The translations under genes were made by a program, and so were the position numbers. The notes beneath the pieces are model-generated. The model was given only the letters and a program-made list of their open reading frames with translations, was not told where the DNA came from and did not search any database. A DNA stretch of 64,000 nucleotides from Halorussus sp. MSC15.2 (GTDB lineage Archaea; Halobacteriota; Halobacteria; Halobacteriales; Haladaptataceae): NCBI RefSeq assembly GCF_010747475.1, contig NZ_VSLZ01000001.1, positions 1,240,001 through 1,304,000 on the forward strand. Reading direction: 5' to 3'. This document shows, piece after piece, positions 42,584-51,726 of the stretch. Positions within the stretch are counted from its first letter, which is position 1. Every line of letters begins with the position of its first letter.

Positions 42584-43195
42584 ATGGAAGGCGAAGTGAC
42601 CGTCCGGGACGTGATGTCCCGGGAGTACGTCGGGGTTAGCGAATCTGATACGGTCTTGGGCGCGGTCAGACTCATGCACGAGGAGGGCGTCGGGTGCGTC
42701 GTCGTCCTTCGGGGGAGCGAACCGGTCGGCATCGTGACCGAGTCTGACGTCATCGCGTTGGTCGCCGAGGAGGGCGACCCGGCCGAGACGGACGTATCGG
42801 CGGTGATGTCCGAACCGATAGTCTCGGTAGACGCCGACCTCGAACTCCCCGAAGCCGCGGGCACGATGTCGCGCGAAGACATCCGTCGTCTGCTGGTCAC
42901 CAACGACGCCGAAGTCGTCGGCGTCCTCTCGGAACGCGACGTAATCTCGGCGTCGGCCTCGCTGTCGGGTGTCCCGTCGCTGCGCGAGGAGACCACCCTC
43001 GACGTGGGGACCCCTGCCGGTAGTGACAGGATGGGGAGAGAACCGACGAGCAACGAACCCGCCGACGCCGCGGCCGACGGCGACCACCGATACGAGTACT
43101 CCGACCGGAGCATCTGCGAGACGTGCGGAACGCTGAGTAGGGAACTCACCAACGTCAACGGTCAACTCATCTGCGTCAACTGCCGAAACGTGTAG
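42584..43195 (+). CDS. CBS-pair protein with C-terminal zinc ribbon
   Basis: The 203-residue protein has two CBS motifs (VRDVMSREYVGVSESDTVLGAVRLMHEEGVGCVVVLRGSEPVGIV and VSAVMSEPIVSVDADLELPEAAGTMSREDIRRLLV region) forming a Bateman domain that binds adenosine nucleotides. A polar linker and a C-terminal zinc ribbon follow (ICETCGTLSRELTNVNGQLICVNC: C-x2-C and C-x2-C). It is probably an energy-state sensor with a protein- or nucleic-acid-binding tail. TTTTTA at 42553-42558 lies 26-31 bases ahead of ATG 42584, so it is likely leaderless. Confidence 0.9.
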   Translation: MEGEVTVRDVMSREYVGVSESDTVLGAVRLMHEEGVGCVVVLRGSEPVGIVTESDVIALVAEEGDPAETDVSAVMSEPIVSVDADLELPEAAGTMSREDIRRLLVTNDAEVVGVLSERDVISASASLSGVPSLREETTLDVGTPAGSDRMGREPTSNEPADAAADGDHRYEYSDRSICETCGTLSRELTNVNGQLICVNCRNV

Positions 43196-43392
43196 CCTCA
43201 GAGTCGCTGTCGGTCATCGCCCCTCTCCTATCATTTCTGCCATTTAACGCGGAATGTGTGGTTGGGTACGCCCGTCTGACACGATAATTCAACTGTCACC
43301 CGCCTTCTATCTCGTATCCCCGTCTCTTCGGACTGTGAAAAAGCGCAAGACCCAAATAGGTCGGGCTTGCGAGATACGACATATGGTAGGTT

Positions 43393-44870
43393 GTGACAAG
43401 ATGGCAAGAGAGGTGGTGGCACGTGCCACCTAGCACTGGGTTGGCGAACGCGGTCGTGACGGGACTAGTTACGGGCAGTATCGTCGCGCTCGGCGCTATC
43501 GGGTTGGCGCTGGTGTACAACATCGCGGAGGTCCCGAACTTCGCACACGGCGAACTCCTCATGCTCGGGGCGTACATGGCGCTGTTCGTCAACAAACCGG
43601 CGACGGTGCCGGTCTTCGAACTGCTGACGCAGGTGGACGCGCCCGCGAACTCACCGCGGTCGGATTCGCCGTCCTGTTCGTTCTCGCGGCCGGGTCGGCG
43701 CTCGCGTCCGTGTACTTACTCGGCGGAACGTCCGCGCTGAAGGGGTCGTGGTGGCCCGGCGACCCCAGTCCGGCGCTCGCGCTCGGCGTCCACGCGGTCG
43801 CGGCCGCGGCCCTCGGCGTCGTCGTGAGCCTCGGTTTCCCGTCCATCTGGGCCGGACTGTTGCTGTCGGCGCTGGTGCTGGCGTGGGTCGCTCCCTTCCT
43901 CGAGAAAGTCATCTTCCAGAAGTTCCGCGCGAAGGACGCCTCGCTCGCGACGATGCTCATCGTCACGCTGGGACTCTCGTTCGTGCTCCGGTTCGGCACG
44001 CAGGCGTTCTACGGCGGTGAAGTCCGGACCTACGTCGTCCCGCAGGTCGGCAGCGTGTTCGGCTACGACGTGGGCCTGTCGGCGGCGAAGTTCTTCGACC
44101 TGTACGTCACGGGAAGCGGTCTCACGATGCACGTCATCGACACCGGTCCGACTCCGGCCCAACCGATGTTCACCGCGGCCTACTCGTGGCTCGCGGTGGT
44201 CGCGCTCGTCGCGCTGACGCTCGGGGCCGCGTTCGCGGTCTACCGCTGGCGGAGCGGCGGGGACGAGGGGTACGGCACCGGCCACACCATTGGCCCGAAG
44301 ATTAGCGCGGCCGTCGCGGGTATCGCGACGTTCGTCGCGCTGCTGTTCCTGCTGGCCGGCGGCGGGTCGGTTCCCGAATCGTCGTCGTTCTCGACCAGAA
44401 TCCGCCTCTCGCTGATGCGAGCGTCGGTCATCTTCATCGCGGTCGGGATGATGGCGCTGCTCCACTTCCTGCTACAGGAGACCAAACTCGGCAAGGCGAT
44501 GCGGGCGTCCAGCGACAACATCGACCTCGCCAAGATTACCGGCATCAACACCGACCGCGTGATGATGGCGACGTGGATAATCGCCGGGGCGTTCGCGGCG
44601 GTCGGCGGCGTGATGCTCGGGGTCCTGTTCAGCCAGTTGACGGTCAACATGGGGTTCTTCCTCCTGCTCCCGATGTTCGCCGGGGTCATCCTCGGCGGGC
44701 TTCAGTCGGTGTACGGCGCGATTCTCGGGAGCTACATCGTCGGCCTGTCGATGGACGTCGGCATCTACGCGATTCCGGGTATCGGTTCGACCTACCGAAT
44801 CCCCATCGCGTTCGCCATCCTGTTCGTCGTCCTGCTGGTCAAACCCGAAGGAATCACGGGAGGCACCTAA
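43393..44870 (+). pseudogene. livH: LivH-type ABC permease, one-base frameshift
   Basis: Inner-membrane permease of a branched-chain amino acid/amide type ABC importer. The first frame covers LANAVVTGLVTGSIVALGAIGLALVYNIAEVPNFAHGELLMLGAYMALF and ends in nonsense after VDAPAN. The second frame resumes as ELTAVGFAVLFVLAAGSALASVYLL and runs to GGLQSVYGAILGSYIVGLSMDVGIYAIPGIGS. Adding one G at about 43647 joins them into 492 codons. A hydrophobic insert (residues ~240-330) is longer than in bacterial LivH. Start: GTG 43393 or GTG 43423, the latter closer to the usual N-terminus. livM follows two bases later. Confidence 0.87.
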
Positions 44871-44871
44871 C

Positions 44872-46821
44872 ATGGCACTGTCATCCAGCCTCGTCTCGCT
44901 CGGCATCATCGTGGGTATCTACGCGATACTCGCGCTCGGACTGAACATCAAGTTCGGCTACACGGGCCTGCTCGACATCGGGCACGTGGCGTTCTACCTG
45001 ACCGGCGCGTACGTCACTGCGCTGTTGGTCCTGCCGCCGCCCAGCACGCAGCAGTTCGCCACGTACGTGCTCGGGTGGAACTGGCCGTGGCTCCCGGCCA
45101 TCGCGGTCGGGACGCTCGCCGCCGGACTCCTCGGCATGCTGGTCGCGCTTCCGGCGATTCGGTTGCGGGAGGACTACCTCGCAATCGCGGTCCTCGGCAT
45201 CTCGGTCATCCTGAAGCGCATCGTCCAGTCGGAGGGCTGGCTCGCGAACGGTCCGGGTTCGCTCCGCGGATTCAGCCAACCGTTCCGCACGTACTTCCCG
45301 CTGCCCGGCGACACGCTCGGGGCCGCCGCACTCCTCGGGTTCGTCGTCCTCGTCCTCTGGACGGTCGCGACGTATCTCCTCGCGCAGGTCGGCACCGAGC
45401 GCGGGACCGACGTCGCGGCCGACGGTGGAGAGGCCGAGGGTTCGCAGGCCGCGTCGGACGCGCGCTCCGACGGTGGCGTGACCCGGGACCGCACCATCTC
45501 GGGCACCCCCGGTATCGGCGGATGGGTCGTTGACGGTCTGCTCGCGCTGACGATGCTCGGCGTCGGCTACGTCGCGGCCCGACGCTCGCGGACCCGGACG
45601 AGCGACTCCGAACAGCGACTCCTGCTCGGTGCCGGCGCGCTGTTCGGTCTGGCCGCAGGCGCTGTCGCGTGGCAAGCGTTCGAGTGGTGGACGGCCTTCG
45701 GCGTGAACCTCGACTTCGTCTTCGGTCTCGTCGTCTTCGCCGCCGTCACCGCGGGTTTCTACGGCGCGAACCGGCGGTACGCTCCGCTCGCCGGTGCCGT
45801 CACCGCCACGGCGGCCTTCGGAGTCGCGTTCCTCGTGGGCGACTCGCCGATGGTCGCGTTCGTCTTCCTCGCGGCGGCGTCGCTGTTCACGTGGGTGTTC
45901 GGTGCCGTCGCGGTCGTCCGCCGATACAGCGACCTCTCGGGCCGCGACTTCGGCGTCGCGCTCGGTCTCGCGGTCGTGTTCGTCGCGTGTTTCGCTCCGC
46001 TCATCGTCCTCGGCGGCGGGTCGGGCGACGCGATGAGCAGCGTCGGACTGTTCGTCACGATGGGACTGCTCGCCGCGTTCCTCTACGGCGTCTACTACCT
46101 CGGGTCGAACTGGGACCGATTCGGTTCCGGCGTCGAGTTCGTCCGTATCGTCGGTGTCGGCGCGATATGGCTGTTCGTCATCCGGTACTTCGTGATGGCC
46201 AACATCGTCCCGTTCCAGCGCGCCGGGGCGAGCGCGGTCGTGCAGAACAGCGTTCAGAACCTGCTCTGGCTGTTGAAGTTCCAGGGCGGGACCGCCGCGT
46301 TCGACTACACCCGGTTCCTGCTGGTACTCACGCTGGCGTCGCTGGCGATGCTGTACTACCTCTCGGAGATTACGGTCGAGTCGCCGTTCGGCCGGGTGCT
46401 GAAGTCCATCCGGGAGGACGAGGACGTGGCGACCTCGCTCGGGAAGAACACGTTCGCCTACAAGGTCCAGAGCATGATGCTCGGGTCGGCGCTCGCCGGG
46501 TTCGCCGGCGGACTGACCGCCATCTACTTCCAGAGTCTGGTTCACACGATGTTCGCGCCGCGGGTGACGTTCATCGCGTTCCTCGCGCTCATCATCGGAG
46601 GAACCGCCAACAACAAGGGGATGATTCTGGGCGCGACCATCTACTGGGCGTTCCAGAAGGCGACCGCCGACATCGCCGCGTTCTTCCCGACAGCGGCGCG
46701 CTCGTCGGTGCAGGCGCTTCGACTCGCGTTCATCGGCGCGCTCCTCATCGTCATCCTCTACTACCGCCCCGAAGGGCTGTGGGGCGAGAAACGAACCGTC
46801 GCGGAGGTGGCAGAAGAATGA
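44872..46821 (+). CDS. livM: LivM-type ABC permease with large membrane insertion
   Basis: Second permease of the importer, 649 residues against 300-450 usual. The N-terminal core (IVGIYAILALGLNIKFGYTGLLDIGHVAFYLTGAYVTALL; ALPAIRLREDYLAIAVLGISVILKRIV) and C-terminal core (SPFGRVLKSIREDEDVATSLGKN; GFAGGLTAIYFQSLV; AFLALIIGGTANNKGMILGATIYW) are canonical. Between them (about residues 165-440) lies an Asp/Gly/Ser-rich loop and about seven extra hydrophobic segments not found in ordinary LivM. It overlaps livG by 4 bases (ATGA). Confidence 0.9.
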   Translation: MALSSSLVSLGIIVGIYAILALGLNIKFGYTGLLDIGHVAFYLTGAYVTALLVLPPPSTQQFATYVLGWNWPWLPAIAVGTLAAGLLGMLVALPAIRLREDYLAIAVLGISVILKRIVQSEGWLANGPGSLRGFSQPFRTYFPLPGDTLGAAALLGFVVLVLWTVATYLLAQVGTERGTDVAADGGEAEGSQAASDARSDGGVTRDRTISGTPGIGGWVVDGLLALTMLGVGYVAARRSRTRTSDSEQRLLLGAGALFGLAAGAVAWQAFEWWTAFGVNLDFVFGLVVFAAVTAGFYGANRRYAPLAGAVTATAAFGVAFLVGDSPMVAFVFLAAASLFTWVFGAVAVVRRYSDLSGRDFGVALGLAVVFVACFAPLIVLGGGSGDAMSSVGLFVTMGLLAAFLYGVYYLGSNWDRFGSGVEFVRIVGVGAIWLFVIRYFVMANIVPFQRAGASAVVQNSVQNLLWLLKFQGGTAAFDYTRFLLVLTLASLAMLYYLSEITVESPFGRVLKSIREDEDVATSLGKNTFAYKVQSMMLGSALAGFAGGLTAIYFQSLVHTMFAPRVTFIAFLALIIGGTANNKGMILGATIYWAFQKATADIAAFFPTAARSSVQALRLAFIGALLIVILYYRPEGLWGEKRTVAEVAEE

Positions 46822-47822
46822 GCGAGACAGTCGAATCCGAACCCGAGACGCACGGAACTGGCGAAGCGATACTCGAAGTCGAAGGACTGCGAAAGACGTT
46901 CGGCGGCATCACCGCCGTGGACGGCGCGACCTTCGAAGTCGAGGAGGGCACCGTCACGGGTCTCATCGGTCCGAACGGTGCCGGGAAGACGACGACGTTC
47001 AACCTAATCAGCGGGTTCTACGAACCCGACAGCGGGGACATTCGGTATCGCGGCACCGACCTGCAGGACATCATGCGCCCGAGCGACACCGAGCAGGGTA
47101 TCTGGATGGGTGCCTCGGGGATGACGTTCGGCGGCGTCGGCCTCGCGGCCGCGGCGACCGCCGGCGTCTCCACGCTCGGTCTCGGCGGCGCTGCGCTCGT
47201 GGGCGCTGGCGTCGGTGCCGGTCTCTATCAGGCCGAGGAGAAGGTCAAGAACGACTACCTCGACGTGAAGAACAAGCGTCCGTTCCGCGTCTCCCAAGAA
47301 GGTCTCTCCCGGACGTTCCAGCTCACGCGCGAGCTACAGGGCCTGACCGTGCTGGAGAACCTGATGCTCGCGCCACAGGACCAGCGCGGCGAGAGCCTCA
47401 CCAACGCGTGGTTCCGGCGCGGTGCGGTCGCCGAGGAGGAAGCGGCGGTGCGCGAGCGCGCGGTGGAGATGCTGGAGTTCCTCGAAATCGACCACCTCAC
47501 CAACGAGTACGCGGGCAACCTCTCGGGCGGCCAGCGCAAACTGCTGGAACTCGGACGAGTGTTGATGACCGACCCAGACCTCATCCTGCTGGACGAACCC
47601 GTCGCCGGGGTCAACCCCGCGTTGACCGACAAGTTACTGGAGCGAATCGAGAGTCTCCGCGAGCAGGGCTACACGTTCTGCATCGTCGAACACGACATGG
47701 AGGTCATCATGAACCTCTCGGACACCATCATCGTCATGGACCAAGGTAAGAAACTCATGCAAGGCACGCCCGAAGAGGTACAGAACGACCAGCGAGTTGT
47801 GGACGCCTATCTGGGGGGATAA
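46818..47822 (+). CDS. livG: LivG-type ABC ATPase with a hydrophobic insert
   Basis: The 334-residue ATP-binding subunit has Walker A GPNGAGKT (residues 51-58), Q-loop RTFQ (165-168), signature LSGGQRKLLELGRVL, Walker B LILLDEP and the H-loop CIVEHDM. Typical LivG goes straight from the strand after Walker A to the Q-loop. Here roughly residues 90-155 are an added Gly/Ala-rich, hydrophobic stretch (GVGLAAAATAGVSTLGLGG, AALVGAGVGAGLYQAEE) before KNDYLDVKNKRPFRVSQ. It lies in the operon between livM and livF. The effect on assembly is unknown. Confidence 0.92.
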   Translation: MSETVESEPETHGTGEAILEVEGLRKTFGGITAVDGATFEVEEGTVTGLIGPNGAGKTTTFNLISGFYEPDSGDIRYRGTDLQDIMRPSDTEQGIWMGASGMTFGGVGLAAAATAGVSTLGLGGAALVGAGVGAGLYQAEEKVKNDYLDVKNKRPFRVSQEGLSRTFQLTRELQGLTVLENLMLAPQDQRGESLTNAWFRRGAVAEEEAAVRERAVEMLEFLEIDHLTNEYAGNLSGGQRKLLELGRVLMTDPDLILLDEPVAGVNPALTDKLLERIESLREQGYTFCIVEHDMEVIMNLSDTIIVMDQGKKLMQGTPEEVQNDQRVVDAYLGG

Positions 47823-47825
47823 CCG

Positions 47826-48575
47826 ATGGCACTACTCGAAGCCCGCGATATCGTGTCGGGGTACGGCGACGCCCAGATTCTCCACGGCGTCTCGATGGAC
47901 GTCGCGGACGACGAAATCGTCTGCATCATCGGACCGAACGGCGCCGGGAAGTCCACGTTCATGAAGGCCGTGTTCGGTCTCATCGACTGCTGGGAGGGGT
48001 CGGTCACGTTCGACGGCGCGGCCATCACCGACCTCCGGCCGGACGAGATTACTCGCGAGGGGATGTGCTACGTCCCGCAGGTGGACAACGTGTTCCCGAA
48101 TCTGACGGTGCGAGAGAACCTAGAGATGGGCGCGTACATCCTCGACGAACTGCCGGACGACGCCCTCGAAGAGGTGTTCGACCGGTTTCCGATTCTGGAG
48201 GAGCGACAGAACCAGAAGGCCGGAACCATGTCGGGCGGCCAGCAGCAGATGCTCGCCATGGGCCGCGGTCTGATGGTAGACCCGGACCTGATGCTGGTGG
48301 ACGAACCCTCGGCGGGTCTCGCGCCGGACTTAGTGGACGAGGTGTTCCGGAAGATAATCGAGATAAACGAGTCGGGCACGGCCATCCTGATGGTCGAGCA
48401 GAACGCGCGGAAGGCCCTGCGGAACTCCGACCGGGGCTACGTGCTGGAGATGGGCGAGAACCGCTTCGAGGACACGGGCGACGCCCTCCTCGACAACGAG
48501 GAAGTGACCGAACTCTACCTCGGGGCCGGTGGCGGCGACGCCGGCGATACCGGCGAGACGGCGACCGACGACTAA
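47826..48575 (+). CDS. livF: LivF-type ABC ATPase
   Basis: The second ATP-binding subunit, 249 residues and of ordinary length: Walker A IGPNGAGKSTF, YVPQVDNVFPNLTVRENLEMGAY, signature MSGGQQQMLAMGRGL, Walker B LMLVDEPSAGLAP and the H-loop MVEQNA. It starts four bases after the livG stop. With livH, livM and livG it forms a full importer; the binding proteins are encoded on the opposite strand just downstream. The C-terminal tail is Gly/Asp-rich. Confidence 0.95.
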   Translation: MALLEARDIVSGYGDAQILHGVSMDVADDEIVCIIGPNGAGKSTFMKAVFGLIDCWEGSVTFDGAAITDLRPDEITREGMCYVPQVDNVFPNLTVRENLEMGAYILDELPDDALEEVFDRFPILEERQNQKAGTMSGGQQQMLAMGRGLMVDPDLMLVDEPSAGLAPDLVDEVFRKIIEINESGTAILMVEQNARKALRNSDRGYVLEMGENRFEDTGDALLDNEEVTELYLGAGGGDAGDTGETATDD

Positions 48576-48854
48576 CAACCTCTCTTCTCGACCGCGGTTT
48601 CGGCGTTCCGTCTCGTAACCGGCGATAGGTCTCCACGTTCGGACACGACCAGGTAAGTATGGCTCAGCCCTCTCAGGTTAGTCGGACTGGCAGTTCCGGG
48701 ACGGTCTCACTGACTCGTCCGCAACCGCGCGAGGCGTCCGGACGAGATTCGTTCCGTCATCCTACTTCAACCCTCGCGTCGGCGTTCGCCTCCCGCTCAC
48801 CTACCGTCGCTGGACTCGCGGACCGAAAAATCAGCGTCGGTCGTCTAACCTCTC

Positions 48855-50156
48855 CTACGTCGTGGTCGTCGTGGACTGTCCGGAGTCGGAGAGTTTCCCT
48901 TCGAAGAACGACCGCGGAATCGTCTCCAGCACTTTGGTCGAACCGCTCTGGACTTGCATGATGGCGAACTGGTTGAGCGGTTCGAGTCGCTCGTTGAGGT
49001 TGACGGGACTCGACGCGCCCTGATAGTTGACGTCCGCGCCGTTGCCGAGCAGGTCCTTGGCCTTCTGGAACTCGTCGACCGTGACGACCTGCCCGCTGTC
49101 GCTTTCGGGCCGCGAGACCGACCGGATGTTCTTCGCGATGGCAGTTCCCGAGGCCTCGCCCGCGGCCTGAATCGCCAGCGCCTGCAGGAACAGGGCGTCG
49201 TAGGCGTGGGGCGCGAACAGCGTTCCCGCCTGTTCGCCCATCATCTCCTCGAACTTCGTGGCACCTTGGGTCTGCTCGGGGTTCGGCGATGCGAGGTACA
49301 TCCCGTCGGTGATGGATTTCAGACTGTTGAAGAACTCCTTGGAGTTCAGGCCCTCGCTCAGGACCCACTCGCCGCCGTAGCCGCCGTTCGACCACTGCTT
49401 GAGGATGGTACGACCGTTGCCGGGGTAGCCGACGAACCCGACGGCGTCAGGATTCCCGTTGAACACCTTGTCGAGCGTCGAAGTGTAGTCGCTCGACCGC
49501 TTGCTGTAGCCGACCATCGCGGTCGTCTCGCCGTTAAACTGTGCGCTGGCTTTCTCGGCAAGTCCCTGTCCGTAGGGGTTGTCGACGTAGAGGAACGCGG
49601 CCTTGTCCGCCCCGATGTACTTGTCCTCGTTCATGATGCGGCCCATCACGATGCCCTGCTGGCCGTCGTTGGGCGCGGTCCGGCCGAAGTACTTCACGCT
49701 CTTGTCCTGATTGTACCCTATCTGGGCCAATGCGGGCGACGTGCTGGCGTTGCTGACCTGCATCACTTGGTCGGCCGCGACGTTCTGCGCCAACGGGACC
49801 GACACCCCGCTGGAGGCCGCGCCCACGAAGCCGATGATGCCCGCCTCGTTGACCAGCGAGTTGTACTTCTGAATCGCCCGCGCGGGCTTGGTCTCGCTGT
49901 CGGCGTTGTTCATGTTGATTTGTCGTCCGAGCGGTCCGCCCGCGTCGTTGACGTTCTGGGCCGCGAGATTCGCCGCCTTCTGCATCCCGCTCCCGTAGGC
50001 GCTGAGCGCACCCGTGATGGGGAGAATCGACCCCATCTGGATAGCGCCGCCCTGTGTGGCACCTGCGGACGTTGACAGTCCGGTCAACCCGGCCACCCCC
50101 GCGGCCGTCGCGCCCTTCAGATACACCCGTCGCGTCGTTCGGTAGTTCTCTGACAT
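48855..50156 (-). CDS. ABC transporter substrate-binding protein (Leu/Ile/Val type), non-lipidated
   Basis: The 433-residue protein has a Tat signal (YRTTRRVYLKGATAAGVAGLTG) that ends STSAGATQGG without a lipobox Cys, so it is probably released or anchored otherwise. The mature part is a type-I periplasmic-binding fold: IQMGSILPITGALSAYGSGMQKAANLAAQ, GFVGAASSGVSVPLAQNVAADQVMQVSNASTSPAL, SSDYTSTLDKVFNGNPDAVGFVGYPG and APHAYDALFLQALAI. It is close to the neighbour at 50326-51606, a tandem paralog. The substrate is likely an amino acid or amide, not fixed. AATAAAC at 50184-50190 marks its TATA box. Confidence 0.9.
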   Translation of the reverse strand: MSENYRTTRRVYLKGATAAGVAGLTGLSTSAGATQGGAIQMGSILPITGALSAYGSGMQKAANLAAQNVNDAGGPLGRQINMNNADSETKPARAIQKYNSLVNEAGIIGFVGAASSGVSVPLAQNVAADQVMQVSNASTSPALAQIGYNQDKSVKYFGRTAPNDGQQGIVMGRIMNEDKYIGADKAAFLYVDNPYGQGLAEKASAQFNGETTAMVGYSKRSSDYTSTLDKVFNGNPDAVGFVGYPGNGRTILKQWSNGGYGGEWVLSEGLNSKEFFNSLKSITDGMYLASPNPEQTQGATKFEEMMGEQAGTLFAPHAYDALFLQALAIQAAGEASGTAIAKNIRSVSRPESDSGQVVTVDEFQKAKDLLGNGADVNYQGASSPVNLNERLEPLNQFAIMQVQSGSTKVLETIPRSFFEGKLSDSGQSTTTTT

Positions 50157-50325
50157 CTCCGACGTATCACACGACGCGGTACCAATAAACAATTGTGTAT
50201 GCTTACCACGGTCCGTCGGGATAGTTCAATCGAGTCCGGCCAACGACGAAGAAGAGCTGGAAACGGTTCCGTAATTCGATGCCAAAACGAAGTGAAAGAT
50301 GTCACCTCCGGTGGTGACGAGTACG

Positions 50326-51606
50326 CTACAGTTTGCCCTCGAACCACGACCGTTCGATGGTGTCGAGTTGCTTCCGCTTGCCCTGCTGAATCTGCATGAT
50401 GGCGAACTTGTTGAGCGGTTCGAGCGACTCGTTCATGTCCACGGGACTCGACGCGCCCTGATAGTTGATATCCTCCCCGTCGTCGATGAGGTCTTTCGCC
50501 TTCTGGAACTGTCCGGCGTACACTTTCGTCCCCTCTCGGGACATCGACCGGATGTTCTTGGCGATGGCCTTACCGGACGCCTTCCCGGCCTTGTGCATGG
50601 CCAGCGCCTGGAGGAACAGTCCGTCGTAGGCGTGGGCCGCGAACAGCGTCCCGGACTTGTCGCCCATTCCCTCGTTGAACGCCGTCGTACTCTTCTTCGA
50701 CGAATCTGGACTCGGCGACGCGAGATACATCCCGTCGGTGATGGACTTCAGACTGTTGAAGAACCCCTCGTCGTTCAGACCCTCGCTCAGGACCCACTCG
50801 CCGCCGTACCCGCCGTCGTCCCACTGCTTGAGGATGGTCTTCCCGTTGCCGGGGTAGCCGACGAACCCGATGGCGTCGGGGTCGTCCTCGAACAGTTTGT
50901 CGAGCGTCGAGGTGTAGTCGGAGGACTTCTTGTCGTACGGGACCACCGCGGTCGTCTCGCCGTCGAACGCCTCCTTCGCCTTCTTTGCCAATCCCTTGCC
51001 GTACGCGTTCGCGACGTGGAGGAACGCGGCCTTGTCCGCACCGATGTACTTGTCCTCGTTCATCGTACGGCCCATCACGAGACCCTGTTGGCCGTCGTTG
51101 GGCGCGGTCCGGCCGAAGTACTTGACCGTCTCGTCCTCGTTGTAGCCGATTTCGGCGAGCGCTGGCGTCGTGCTCGCGTGACTCACCTGCATCACGCCGT
51201 CGGCGGCGACGTTCTTGGCGAGGGGAACCGACACCCCGCTGGAGGCCGCGCCCACGAATCCGACGATGTTCTGCTCGTTGACCAGCGATTTGTACTTCTG
51301 CTGGGCCTTGCTCGGTTTGGTCTCGCTGTCCTTGTTGTGGACCTTCACCGTCCGACCGAGGGGGCCGCCCGCGTCGTTGACGTGTTCCTTCGCGAGGTTC
51401 ACTGCCTTCTGCATGCCGCCTCCGTAGGCGCTCAGCGAACCCGTAATCGGGAGAATCGAACCCATGTGAATGGGACCGGCACCGCCCTCGCCGCTACCGC
51501 CGCCGGAGATGCTGCCGATGCACCCCGAGAGACCGGTGACGCCTGCAGCACCGAGCGCTGCCGTCGTCTTCAGATACGCGCGCCGCGACTTTTCCGTGCC
51601 TGTCAT
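50326..51606 (-). CDS. ABC transporter substrate-binding lipoprotein (Leu/Ile/Val type)
   Basis: The 426-residue paralog of the preceding binding protein. The signal (KSRRAYLKTTAALGAAGVTGLSGC) has a twin-Arg and a lipobox Cys29, so it is a Tat lipoprotein. The mature part shares long identical stretches with its neighbour (MGSILPITGSLSAYGGGMQKA; GFVGAASSGVSVPLAKNVAAD; TILKQWDDGGYGGEWVLSEG). The differences in ligand-pocket regions suggest different or overlapping substrates. TATAAAAA at 51633-51640 lies 27-34 bases upstream, with a GGTCT-C-AGACC palindrome between it and the start. It probably serves the livHMGF importer. Confidence 0.92.
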   Translation of the reverse strand: MTGTEKSRRAYLKTTAALGAAGVTGLSGCIGSISGGGSGEGGAGPIHMGSILPITGSLSAYGGGMQKAVNLAKEHVNDAGGPLGRTVKVHNKDSETKPSKAQQKYKSLVNEQNIVGFVGAASSGVSVPLAKNVAADGVMQVSHASTTPALAEIGYNEDETVKYFGRTAPNDGQQGLVMGRTMNEDKYIGADKAAFLHVANAYGKGLAKKAKEAFDGETTAVVPYDKKSSDYTSTLDKLFEDDPDAIGFVGYPGNGKTILKQWDDGGYGGEWVLSEGLNDEGFFNSLKSITDGMYLASPSPDSSKKSTTAFNEGMGDKSGTLFAAHAYDGLFLQALAMHKAGKASGKAIAKNIRSMSREGTKVYAGQFQKAKDLIDDGEDINYQGASSPVDMNESLEPLNKFAIMQIQQGKRKQLDTIERSWFEGKL

Positions 51607-51726
51607 AGTCTACCAGAAGGTCTCAGACCGGGTATAAAAAAGTTTGCAACTTGTGAACTAAACACACCCTTTGGTGAAAGTTTACTCGGAGGCGAATTTT
51701 TATTTGTCAGCCAGCCCGACACATAT

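Noticed and set aside
43710-44870. A separate permease gene starting at 43710
   Set aside because: It lacks the N-terminal helices found in the adjacent frame; one added base unites the two.
48576-48961. A gene between livF and the first binding protein
   Set aside because: The open frame at 48659-48961 is Ser/Arg-rich, without a domain, and runs into the antisense of the binding-protein gene.
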